From: Paenibacillus pectinilyticus
GTDB taxonomy: Bacteria > Bacillota > Bacilli > Paenibacillales > NBRC-103111
Assembly: GCF_001700435.1 (NCBI RefSeq)
Contig: NZ_LYPC01000014.1
Location: 620,001 to 684,000 of the forward strand
DNA: 64,000 bases
Reading direction: 5' to 3'
In this document: positions 1 through 7,661 of the stretch, in pieces
Position numbering within the stretch: position 1 is the first letter of the stretch
Layout: every line of letters starts with the position of its first letter
Translations under genes and position numbers: made by a program
Notes under the pieces: generated by a model
Databases searched by the model: none
The model's input: the letters and a program-made list of their open reading frames with translations, nothing else
Told to the model about the DNA's origin: nothing

Positions 1-25
1 TTTGGCGAACTAAGGGAGGACGCTG

Positions 26-889
26 ATGATCTCTTATGATTTCGACTACTACAAGCCAACGACCTACCAAGAGGCAGTTCATATCTATCAGCAGGCGGAG
101 GCCAATGGCCAAGAGCCGTTATACTATGCCGGAGGTACAGAAATTATCTCCATGGCTCGTCTCATGCAACTACGCACAGGTGCCGTCATTGACATAAAAG
201 CGGTCCCTGAGTGTAATGTATTGCACATATATGGTGAACAACTTGTCATTGGAGCGGCCATTACGTTGACAACCCTTTCGGAATCCCCCATTTTCCCACT
301 GTTAGCCGATACGGCTCGAAGGATTGCTGATCATACCAACCGAAACAAGATAACCGTTGGCGGCAACCTTTGCGGAAAATTCATTTATCGTGAAGCCTTG
401 CTGCCTTTTTTGCTAGCTGATAGTCAAGTTGTTCTTATGGGGCCAAATGGGATTCGTCATGTCTCCGTCCACCAGGTACTTAATGGCCAACCACAATTGG
501 CGAAAGGGGAGCTAGTTCTACAAATTTTGACGGATAAAAGAGTGATCGATCTGCCCTATTTTACTGTGAAAAAGACGAAAATGGAAAAGATTGATTACCC
601 GATCGTTCGTATTTCCGCATTACGCACGAAAGAAGGGATCCGAATCGCATTTAGCGGCGTAAGTGCCGTTCCTTTTCGATCGAGGATGATAGAAGATATT
701 CTCAACGAAGTATCCCTTCCTTTGGAAGAACGAATTGAGCGTATCATTCGTATTTGGCCATTTCCCATATTGAATGACATCTTAAGCTCGGCTGCTTATC
801 GAACATTTGTGTTGCGTAACACAATCATAGAGACAGTAGCTGCCTTAGAAGGGGGCGTGGATAACCATGGGTGGAACAGTCAAATGTGA
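26..889 (+). CDS. FAD-binding subunit of a xanthine dehydrogenase-family molybdenum hydroxylase
   Basis: This is the medium (flavoprotein) subunit that passes electrons from the Fe-S subunit to FAD in xanthine dehydrogenase/CO dehydrogenase-type enzymes. The 287-aa length fits the family. A PCMH-type FAD domain covers roughly residues 1-175, with the GGTE loop near 36 and TVGGNLCG near 111; a CO-dehydrogenase flavoprotein C-terminal domain follows. The ATG has an AGGGAGGA Shine-Dalgarno five bases upstream. The gene overlaps the 2Fe-2S subunit by 23 bases, so the two are co-translated. The large molybdopterin subunit is not in the window and may lie just upstream. Substrate (purine, nicotinate, aldehyde or other) cannot be told from this subunit. 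Confidence 0.9.
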   Translation: MISYDFDYYKPTTYQEAVHIYQQAEANGQEPLYYAGGTEIISMARLMQLRTGAVIDIKAVPECNVLHIYGEQLVIGAAITLTTLSESPIFPLLADTARRIADHTNRNKITVGGNLCGKFIYREALLPFLLADSQVVLMGPNGIRHVSVHQVLNGQPQLAKGELVLQILTDKRVIDLPYFTVKKTKMEKIDYPIVRISALRTKEGIRIAFSGVSAVPFRSRMIEDILNEVSLPLEERIERIIRIWPFPILNDILSSAAYRTFVLRNTIIETVAALEGGVDNHGWNSQM

Positions 890-1337
890 GATCGAGCTGC
901 ATGTGAATGATAGACGTCATCATGCCACGATCCGTTCAGCTGATACGTTATTGCGCGTACTGCGGGAACAATTGGGGCTGACAGGTGCGAAAGCGGGATG
1001 TGAAAACGGTGATTGTGGCGCATGTACGGTTCTCGTAGAGGGAGTGCCGATAAAATCGTGCTTAATGCTGGCGATTGAAGCTAAAGGGTGCCGCCTTACA
1101 ACGATAGAGGGTTTAGGCGGAAATGCACCGATACAAGAAGCCTTCGTCAAGAACTTCGCTTTCCAATGCGGATTCTGTACGCCAGGATTTATTATGGTTT
1201 GCCATGCTTTGGTGAATAGCCAGCCTAACGCAAGTGAGGATATCATAGAGGAGTGGTTGCAATCAAATATATGTCGATGTACTAGCTATGAGGAAATAGG
1301 GGCAGCTGTCAGATCTGTGATAGCTAGAGAGGTATAA
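867..1337 (+). CDS. (2Fe-2S) small subunit of a molybdenum hydroxylase
   Basis: Small electron-transfer subunit with two [2Fe-2S] clusters, partner of the preceding FAD subunit. The 156 residues show the plant-ferredoxin cluster cysteines C45, C50, C53 and C65 (motif GCENGDCGAC) and the helical-domain cluster cysteines C101, C104, C136 and C138 (CGFCTPG and ICRC). All eight ligands are present, so the protein looks functional. The ATG at 867 lies inside the end of the upstream gene and has a GAAGGGGG-type ribosome-binding site. It is similar in design to PucE/CoxS/XdhC-type subunits. Confidence 0.93.
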   Translation: MGGTVKCEIELHVNDRRHHATIRSADTLLRVLREQLGLTGAKAGCENGDCGACTVLVEGVPIKSCLMLAIEAKGCRLTTIEGLGGNAPIQEAFVKNFAFQCGFCTPGFIMVCHALVNSQPNASEDIIEEWLQSNICRCTSYEEIGAAVRSVIAREV

Positions 1338-1388
1338 TCAAAGCATTAAGGATATAAAAATACTACTTTGTAGTCATATTTCTTCGTT

Positions 1389-1434
1389 AACAACGCCTTG
1401 TCACCTCATTCGGAGGATGACAAGGCGTTTGTTG
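1389..1434. repeat. Perfect long hairpin at the end of the molybdenum hydroxylase genes
   Basis: Inverted repeat with outer arms AACAACGCCTTGTCA and TGACAAGGCGTTTGTTG and an inner CCTC/GGAGG extension around a 4-base ATTC loop. There is no T-run on either strand, so it is not a standard intrinsic terminator. It sits 51 bases after the Fe-S subunit stop and directly against the broken end of the FecCD remnant. Confidence 0.7.
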
Positions 1435-2178
1435 TAGCAGCTCTGAATTATAGTGATTCTAGGTGTCACAGGAGGCGCATCAGCAGCGGCTGTTGCTTTC
1501 ATGACACTGTTCTCCGGCTACAGCATACATTGGGTTCCTGTTGTTGCGGTGGTAGGAGCGCTGATTGCAGTCCTGATCAATTATACGTTTGCATGGAAAC
1601 GAGGGGTATCGACCTACAGGCTTGTGCTCATCGGTCTTGGTCTTTCGACCGCGTTAGGAGCGCTCACCATGTTTCTACTTATTAGCGGGCCGGCTTACTT
1701 GGCGGCACAGGTGCTAAACTGGATGACGGGCAGCATCTACGGGACAAGCTGGAAGTACGTACAGGTCATCTTTCCTTGGGTTGCCATCTTTATCCCGCTC
1801 TCTTTCCTATATGCCAAGGAATTGACGATTCAGACGCTAGGTGATGCGATGGCTACGGGTCTTGGTAGTCGGCTCCAGGTTACACGAGTCATGGTGTTAC
1901 TCTACAGTGTAGCACTTGCCGGTGCTGCTGTCGGGTTGGCGGGGATGATTTCATTCCTCGGGCTCATGGCTCCACATATCGCGCGCAGGCTCGTAGGCAA
2001 TTCGTATTCATTCGTAATTCCTGTTGCGGCTTTAATAGGCGCGATTTTGCTGCTGTTGGCTGATTTGGCTGGACGTATGCTGTTCATGCCGCTTGATATA
2101 CCGGCAGGGGTATTTACGGCAGGTATCGGAGCACCGTTCTTCATGTACTTGTTATTTAAACGGAAGCCGATTCATTGA
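1435..2178 (+). pseudogene. 5'-truncated FecCD-family iron-siderophore ABC permease
   Basis: The reading frame from a GTG at 1453 gives 241 residues matching the C-terminal two thirds of FecCD/BtuC-type permeases (normally about 330-340 aa). It begins at the conserved LGVTGGAS segment, which corresponds to roughly residue 95-100 of an intact protein, and continues through the GLAGMISFLGLMAPHIAR region and the final membrane helices to a natural stop. A TGA lies in frame just before the GTG, no ribosome-binding site is seen, and the first membrane helices are missing. No binding protein, partner permease or ATPase is nearby. It is read as a deletion remnant. Confidence 0.8.
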
Positions 2179-2217
2179 CAGGATGAAACGCATATGAAAA
2201 TGTGGAAATCTATCTTT

Positions 2218-2250
2218 AGGCATTCACCTTCTGGGGTGAGTGCCTTTTTT
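2218..2250 (+). terminator. Intrinsic terminator after the FecCD remnant
   Basis: Stem AGGCATTCACC / GGTGAGTGCCT (one G-T wobble) with a short loop followed directly by seven T residues. Confidence 0.85.
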
Positions 2251-2306
2251 GTATGCGTAATCGTCCCCATTTACAGTGATGCTACGACGGACTCTGTGAT
2301 AGATCA

Positions 2307-3131
2307 CTATTCGCTCCCGGTCTCCAGCTTTGCCTTTTCCCTGTATGCGGTAGGGGAAAGACCTATCGTACGCTTAAACATGCGAGAAAACAGAAGCGGG
2401 TCTTGATAGCCGACGGAACGGGAGATTTCGGCAATTCCAAGAAGCTGCCAGCGGAGCAGGCGGCACGCTTTTCTCATCCGTATGTCGGTTAAGTATCTAT
2501 AGGGGGACATGGACAGGCGCTGTTGAAAAAGACGGCATAGGTATTTGGTGTCCAGCCCTACATGCTTGGCGATTTCATCGAGCCCGATAGATTCGGTATA
2601 GCGAGCATTCATAAATGAAACGGCATTGCGTACGTGGTGGCCGACATCGGTTCTTAATGGCGGAGCGTCGTCCGGTATGGCTAGCGTTCCGAATATCTGG
2701 TACAGCAGAGCGGTCAGAAAGAGTTCTTTAGCCGTTACCTCACGCAGGCTCATTAAATTCTGGAATAGCGGTTCCACGGTGCATGAGGGGGGCGTCATCC
2801 GGACGGGTGCAGGAGCGGTGAACCCAGCCTGCTCGGTCAGCCGGGGGGCCATCGTGCCTGCGAATCCGAACCAGGAGTAATGCCAAGGCTGGGTAGGGTC
2901 GGCCCAATAAGAGTGGACGGTGTCAGGCACAATGAGGAACATCCCGCCGGGGCCAATCAGCTCACTTTGACCTCCAGAAGCGTATGTGCCATACCCGCTG
3001 TGCACGTAATGGAGGACGTACATATCTCTTACACTGGGCCCGAAGGTCATGTCAGGCAGACAGACTTGTGTGCCGACCTCAAGCACGGCAAGATCGGTTA
3101 GCCCGATCGATTCTGTATATATAAACTCCAT
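2307..3131 (-). CDS. AraC-family transcriptional regulator
   Basis: Cytosolic sugar-type AraC regulator of 274 aa: an N-terminal cupin ligand-binding half (about 10-150) and two C-terminal helix-turn-helix motifs (about 175-270, including GLDEIAKHVGLDTKYLCRLF and EISRSVGYQDPLLFSRMFK). The GTG at 3143 lies inside the AAAGGTGG ribosome-binding site, so the ATG at 3131 with 8-base spacing is preferred. It is divergent from the aldo/keto reductase operon at 3239 and probably controls it in response to a sugar; this is inferred from position. Confidence 0.88.
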   Translation of the reverse strand: MEFIYTESIGLTDLAVLEVGTQVCLPDMTFGPSVRDMYVLHYVHSGYGTYASGGQSELIGPGGMFLIVPDTVHSYWADPTQPWHYSWFGFAGTMAPRLTEQAGFTAPAPVRMTPPSCTVEPLFQNLMSLREVTAKELFLTALLYQIFGTLAIPDDAPPLRTDVGHHVRNAVSFMNARYTESIGLDEIAKHVGLDTKYLCRLFQQRLSMSPYRYLTDIRMRKACRLLRWQLLGIAEISRSVGYQDPLLFSRMFKRTIGLSPTAYREKAKLETGSE

Positions 3132-3164
3132 TGTGAGCGCCACCTTTACGGGTAGAGAAGATAT

Positions 3165-3187
3165 GCCATAAGATGGGGAACTATGGC
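3165..3187. promoter_or_regulatory. Inverted repeat in the divergent AraC/aldo-keto reductase promoter region
   Basis: GCCATA-N11-TATGGC with perfect 6-base arms, midway between two divergent starts. It is a candidate operator; no binding data are implied. Confidence 0.4.
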
Positions 3188-3238
3188 TATTTTATTATAG
3201 AGGATGTTCACTACAATTTATAGTAGGAGGGATGACAC

Positions 3239-4147
3239 ATGGAATATACAACATTTGGCCGAACGGGGCTCAGCGTATCGAAGTTGGGGCTTGGCGGTGC
3301 GCCTTTGGGCGGCGTCTTTGGACCAGCTGATGAACGAGGCGTCGAGAAGATGATCCATGAGGCGATCGACGGGGGCATTAATTTTATAGATACCGCGCCC
3401 AGCTATGGCAGAGGCGAGTCGGAGCGTAGAATCGGTCAGGCCTTAAGCGAAGGCAGACGAAGGCAGGTCGTATTGGCCTCGAAGGCAGTAGGTCCGGGAG
3501 AATCGTTCGACTATGCAACGACGATTCGTTCGGTGGAGGAGAGTCTGGAACGGCTTCGCACCGATTGGATCGATCTGCTGCAAATTCATGATGCAGAGCA
3601 GGTTCCGTACGAGACGATCGTGAACGAGACGCTTCCTGCGCTTGAGAAACTTCGGGCGGACGGTAAGATTCGGTTTATCGGCATCTCGACCCGAATCCTG
3701 CCGCTCCTGATGCGGTATGTGCGACTGGATCGGTTTGACAGTATCCAGTTCTACACGCGGTATATGCTGATCGATCACACCGCGAAAGACGAGCTGCTCC
3801 CACTTGCAGCGGAGAAGGGGATAGGGGTCATTAACGGCAGCGTACTCGGACTCGGGCTTCTTGCCGATACGCCGGCGTCATTTTTGAGGCCGAACATTGT
3901 AGAGGAAGCTGCCCAGCGGATGGAACAACTGCAGTTTTTACGCAAAACAGCGCCGTACGGGCTTGTCGAGCCAGCCATGCGTTTCAGCTTGTCGCAGCAA
4001 GCGATTCACGTCACGCTGACTGGGGCTGCAACTTCAGAGGTACTGCGTGCCAATATGGCGATTTGCGATGGGCGGGGATTGGCTCCGGAGGAACTGAGCC
4101 GAGTATATGCGCTATTTCAGGGTAAAAGTTTGTTTCCAGCAGAATAG
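3239..4147 (+). CDS. Aldo/keto reductase, probable sugar 1-dehydrogenase
   Basis: NAD(P)-dependent TIM-barrel oxidoreductase, 302 aa, with the complete AKR tetrad D51, Y56, K82 and H117 (motifs FIDTAPSYG, LASK and LQIHD). The N-terminus resembles the L-fucose dehydrogenase/pyridoxal 4-dehydrogenase branch. Ribosome-binding site AGGAGGG precedes the ATG. It is the first gene of a four-gene operon that also holds a lactonase-type amidohydrolase, so oxidation of an aldose to its lactone is the likely reaction. The sugar (fucose, rhamnose, galactose or another) is not decided by the sequence. Confidence 0.85.
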   Translation: MEYTTFGRTGLSVSKLGLGGAPLGGVFGPADERGVEKMIHEAIDGGINFIDTAPSYGRGESERRIGQALSEGRRRQVVLASKAVGPGESFDYATTIRSVEESLERLRTDWIDLLQIHDAEQVPYETIVNETLPALEKLRADGKIRFIGISTRILPLLMRYVRLDRFDSIQFYTRYMLIDHTAKDELLPLAAEKGIGVINGSVLGLGLLADTPASFLRPNIVEEAAQRMEQLQFLRKTAPYGLVEPAMRFSLSQQAIHVTLTGAATSEVLRANMAICDGRGLAPEELSRVYALFQGKSLFPAE

Positions 4148-4158
4148 GAGGAACCGAT

Positions 4159-6111
4159 ATGGATGGACAAGAAAGCAAGCTACCGAGCATCGAAGCGGTG
4201 GATCGTATGGTGCCGCCAGCGTGGGCGCTGCAGGAGCAGTGGCTGTTTACCACACTGAATCAAGCGGCGAAGGCATTTGTCGAGCGTTATACAGAGCCGG
4301 ATGGCACCCTTATTTGGCAGAAAGAATGGCCGGGGATGGACGGCTCGGATGACCCGTATGAAGGATTCATGAATCTGGCGCTGCTTTATGTGCTTGGCGG
4401 CAGCCGGGAGCTGCACGAGGTTTCTCGCAAAATATGGGAAGGGATTACCTGGCAATGGACGGAGTATGGACAGATCGATCGTGAATTTGATCGTTACTAT
4501 GATTGGATGCATCATGGAGAAGGATATTTATTTCTATACTTCCTTGGACTAGCTGGTCCTACGACGCTCAAGGACCGACAGAGAGCGGTTCGTTTCGCAA
4601 GCATGTATACGGGTGATGATCCTAAAGCTCCTAATTACGATAAAGAGAAGCGGCTGATTCGGTCGCCGCTGACCGGAAGTAATGGACCCCGCTTTATCGT
4701 GTCCGAGGAGGATTGGAGCACGCATCGCAGCATTTTGGATCACTATCCTGCTCCTTATGAGGACATTCCAGGCGTCGATTATGCAAGCCGCAAATGCCCT
4801 TGGTCCAACGACGAGGTTTATCAGCAGATCATTGCGATGATGAACGAACGAATGAATCGTGGGGATGTCCCGCTCAATCTGAATGCAAGTGGATTAATTG
4901 CACACGCTTACATGCATACGGGCGATGAAGCGCTTCGCCAATGGGTGGTTGATTATCTCGCGGTTTGGGAGGAGAGAACCCAAAGTAACGGAGGAATTAT
5001 GCCGGACAATGTCGGACTGTCCGGGAAGATTGGCGAATACAACGACGGCAAATGGTGGGGGGGCTACTATGGCTGGAGATGGCCGCACGGCTTCATGACG
5101 ATCATCGAGCCGTTGACCAATGCCTGCATGAACGCTGTGCTGCTGACGGGCGATATGAGTCGGCTTTCGCTTGCCCGTTCCCAGCTCGATGCGAATTGGG
5201 CGCTGCGCCGTGAGGAAGATGATCTGTTTCTGGTGCCGTACAAGCACGGAGATAAGGGGTGGAGCGATTGGCGGAAGCCGCTGCCCAAATATCCCGTCTA
5301 TTTATGGACGATGTCCATGGCTGATGAAGATATGGAGAGAATTGAACGTATTCCAAAGGATCACGATTGGAATGAAATTACGGTGCCGGCCGTATCCGGA
5401 AGGGACAGTCGGACGGGACGGGAGACGAAGCATTATATTGGTAATACGGAGCCGTGGTTCCAATACATTCGCGGTCTAAATTCGGATTATCCAAGTCGGA
5501 TCTTACAGGCAAATATGGAGTTGATCGGTCGGCAATTGGAGAAGATGCGCTCGGAGAAAGGCGATCCGAACAAATGGAAGAGCGGCTTTGCCGATGGAGA
5601 CTTCTCCAACATTCATATTTGGCAGGAGATGTGCCCGGTCTATTTCGAGTCGCTTGTGCAGTTGACGCTGGGAGGCCCCATGCACATCTCGCACGGAGGC
5701 CTGCAGCATGCCCGAGTACGTTATTTCGACGCGCAGGAGCGTCGACCGGGCCTGCCTTCGGGCATATCCGCGCTGGTTGAGGCACTTGCGTCGGATAGCG
5801 TGACGCTCCAGCTATGTAACACCAGCTTGTTTGACGAACGCGAGGTCGTTATTCAGGCAGGGACGTTTGGTGAACATCTGTTCACCGATGTGCAGCGTCT
5901 TGATACCGACGGACAGCCGCAAGGATCAGCCGTAACGGTTGATGGCAAGTGGCTGGCGGTCGCGATGAAGCAGGGGGCGGGAATCAGGCTGAAGCTCGGC
6001 ATGAAGCGGTACGTGAATTCACCGAGCTATGACATGCCGTGGCCGAACCCGTACGGCTCTGGCCTGCTGACAGGCCGGAGGAACCAGGAAGGCGGAGCGT
6101 CATGTACATAG
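4159..6111 (+). CDS. Unknown 650-aa protein, probable alpha/alpha-barrel sugar-active enzyme
   Basis: I do not recognise a named family with certainty. The 650-aa protein has no signal peptide or membrane segment. It is rich in Trp/Tyr/Asp/Glu clusters such as WPGMDGSDDPYEGF (near 54) and YYDWMHHGEGYLFLYFLG (near 113), and has repeated helix-pair patterns typical of (alpha/alpha)6 glycosidase or lyase folds. The last roughly 120 residues look beta-rich. It starts 11 bases after the aldo/keto reductase with a GGAGG site and ends overlapping the amidohydrolase. Context suggests an intracellular step on an oligosaccharide feeding the dehydrogenase/lactonase pair. Confidence 0.7.
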   Translation: MDGQESKLPSIEAVDRMVPPAWALQEQWLFTTLNQAAKAFVERYTEPDGTLIWQKEWPGMDGSDDPYEGFMNLALLYVLGGSRELHEVSRKIWEGITWQWTEYGQIDREFDRYYDWMHHGEGYLFLYFLGLAGPTTLKDRQRAVRFASMYTGDDPKAPNYDKEKRLIRSPLTGSNGPRFIVSEEDWSTHRSILDHYPAPYEDIPGVDYASRKCPWSNDEVYQQIIAMMNERMNRGDVPLNLNASGLIAHAYMHTGDEALRQWVVDYLAVWEERTQSNGGIMPDNVGLSGKIGEYNDGKWWGGYYGWRWPHGFMTIIEPLTNACMNAVLLTGDMSRLSLARSQLDANWALRREEDDLFLVPYKHGDKGWSDWRKPLPKYPVYLWTMSMADEDMERIERIPKDHDWNEITVPAVSGRDSRTGRETKHYIGNTEPWFQYIRGLNSDYPSRILQANMELIGRQLEKMRSEKGDPNKWKSGFADGDFSNIHIWQEMCPVYFESLVQLTLGGPMHISHGGLQHARVRYFDAQERRPGLPSGISALVEALASDSVTLQLCNTSLFDEREVVIQAGTFGEHLFTDVQRLDTDGQPQGSAVTVDGKWLAVAMKQGAGIRLKLGMKRYVNSPSYDMPWPNPYGSGLLTGRRNQEGGASCT

Positions 6112-6935
6112 ACTGCCATGTACATTTCTGGAAGCTGTCGCGTGGTGATTACGGATGGCTGAAGCCGGCCAACACGGTACTTTACCAGGATTACCTGCCA
6201 GATCAGCTGCTTCCGGAGCTTCAAGCGTTTGGCGTCGAGGGGCTTGTCGCAGTGCAGGCAGCCCCTACAGCAGAGGAAGCCGCATTTATGTTGGAGCTGT
6301 CGCAGGATTGGCGCGTCATCTCTGCGGTAAGCGGGGGCCTCGATCCGTTCGCTGAGCGCTTCCACGAGGAGCTGACGTCGCTGCGTTCGAATCCTCGCTT
6401 TACCGGCATTCGAATGAATGGCAGTGCGTTTCGCGAGGAACGATCCGAAACGGATCTATACAAGCTGCGGGCAGCACTCGCTGATATGGCGCAGGCTGGG
6501 CTGACGCTGGACCTGCTTGTACAACCTGACGACCTTTGTACGGTTGCATCATATTTGGAGGAACTGCCAATGCTCAAGGCGGTCGTCAACCATTTGGGCT
6601 GCCCGAACGTTATAGCGCAGCGCAACGAGCCATGGCACACCGGGATGGAGCGATTGTGCCAGCTTCCCGGCACGGCGGTCAAGCTGTCCGGTATGATCAC
6701 AATGGCAGGCGGGCTGCGTCCAGAACGACTTAGGCCTTTTGTCCATCGGCTCATCCAACTGTTCGGCTGCGATCGGCTGCTGTTCGGTAGCGACTGGCCA
6801 GTTGCTTTACAGGCAGGCAATTACCGGGATGTCATTTACTTATTCGAAGCAGTGCTTCCCAAAGAACTCACAGAGGAGGAGAAGGGAAAGATTCGAGCGG
6901 GTAACGCCCGTTGTTTCTACCCGATGGCGCGATGA
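6102..6935 (+). CDS. Amidohydrolase-family sugar lactonase
   Basis: 277-aa metal-dependent TIM-barrel hydrolase of the amidohydrolase-2 (PF04909-like) family that includes L-rhamnono- and L-fucono-lactonases. The N-terminal DCHVHFW motif supplies H6 and H8, and the C-terminal LLFGSDWPVA supplies the conserved Asp. The ATG at 6102 overlaps the upstream stop by 10 bases and has an AGGAAGGCGGAG site; an earlier in-frame ATG at 6039 would add 21 unlikely residues. With the operon's aldo/keto reductase this fits a dehydrogenase-plus-lactonase pathway. Confidence 0.85.
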   Translation: MYIDCHVHFWKLSRGDYGWLKPANTVLYQDYLPDQLLPELQAFGVEGLVAVQAAPTAEEAAFMLELSQDWRVISAVSGGLDPFAERFHEELTSLRSNPRFTGIRMNGSAFREERSETDLYKLRAALADMAQAGLTLDLLVQPDDLCTVASYLEELPMLKAVVNHLGCPNVIAQRNEPWHTGMERLCQLPGTAVKLSGMITMAGGLRPERLRPFVHRLIQLFGCDRLLFGSDWPVALQAGNYRDVIYLFEAVLPKELTEEEKGKIRAGNARCFYPMAR

Positions 6936-7570
6936 AGAGATGGATGTATCGGTCACAATTGAAGGAAGGCTTCGAGACTAGCTTCCTATTGGAGTTATCG
7001 AAAGCAGGCAAGGTCTGGCAAAGTGAACTTCGCCAGCGGGGTGTCATGAGTGGCTCGGTCTTCGAGAGAATGGGGGACCTATTCCTCTATTTCGAAACAG
7101 AGGGCGAGCACTGCGAATGGGAATGGCCGGATGGGTGCAGAGCGATGATGGAGACTTGGCCCGGTAGTGGGGGCAAGCGGCGCTATGCGGTGCCGATGCT
7201 TGATATTTTCCATGACGGGGAACCGAGTGAAGTTCGGGACGGACAGATTGATCGTGAGCGGATCGGCATGCTCGCGCGTTTGAAGCCTGAACTTTACGGC
7301 AGCTACATTTTCTATCATTATGCCTTGCAAGAGGAGAAGCCGAATAGCTTCAATCCTACCTACACGATCGGAACGCACGAGGATCTGATTTTCTCCTATC
7401 ATGAGCGACCGACTCCGGCGTTTGAGCACGGGGCCACACGAAGAACATGGCCTGCCCCCATTGCCCCGGAGAACTGGCATGACATGATGAAGCCGCATTT
7501 TATCCCTTGGTCAGAGGGGGAACAAGGACCAGAGCTGTGGACACGAATGACCACGCTCCTAACCTTCTAA
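6932..7570 (+). CDS. Hypothetical 212-aa protein, last gene of the sugar-oxidation operon
   Basis: No family recognised. The start is the ATG that overlaps the previous stop as ATGA, indicating translational coupling; a longer frame from 6911 lacks a site. The protein is soluble, acidic and aromatic-rich (EWEWPDG, YIFYHYALQEE, WPAPIAPENWHDMMKP) with no signal peptide. A ligand-binding or epimerase-like accessory role is possible, but nothing in the sequence proves it. Confidence 0.75.
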   Translation: MKRWMYRSQLKEGFETSFLLELSKAGKVWQSELRQRGVMSGSVFERMGDLFLYFETEGEHCEWEWPDGCRAMMETWPGSGGKRRYAVPMLDIFHDGEPSEVRDGQIDRERIGMLARLKPELYGSYIFYHYALQEEKPNSFNPTYTIGTHEDLIFSYHERPTPAFEHGATRRTWPAPIAPENWHDMMKPHFIPWSEGEQGPELWTRMTTLLTF

Positions 7571-7576
7571 ACCAAA

Positions 7577-7632
7577 AGAGCCAGTCTACCGCCTTAGGAT
7601 GACATATCCTTAGCGTCCAGGCTGGCTTTTTT
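7577..7632. terminator. Terminator between convergent operons
   Basis: Outer stem AGCCAG/CTGGCT with a further internal CCTTAGGA/TCCTTAG-type stem, followed by seven T residues on the plus strand. It closes the 3.2-7.6 kb operon and lies just past the convergent AraC sensor gene. Confidence 0.75.
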
Positions 7633-7661
7633 TAGTGGTAATTTCTCCTGTTCAATTTGCT

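Noticed and set aside
1398-1685. 95-codon plus-strand frame
   Set aside because: It starts inside the hairpin, overlaps the FecCD remnant in another frame and has a cysteine/serine-rich composition typical of non-coding frames.
5378-5785. Long minus-strand frame inside the 650-aa gene
   Set aside because: It is a shadow of the real gene, Arg/Pro/Ser-rich and without a ribosome-binding site.
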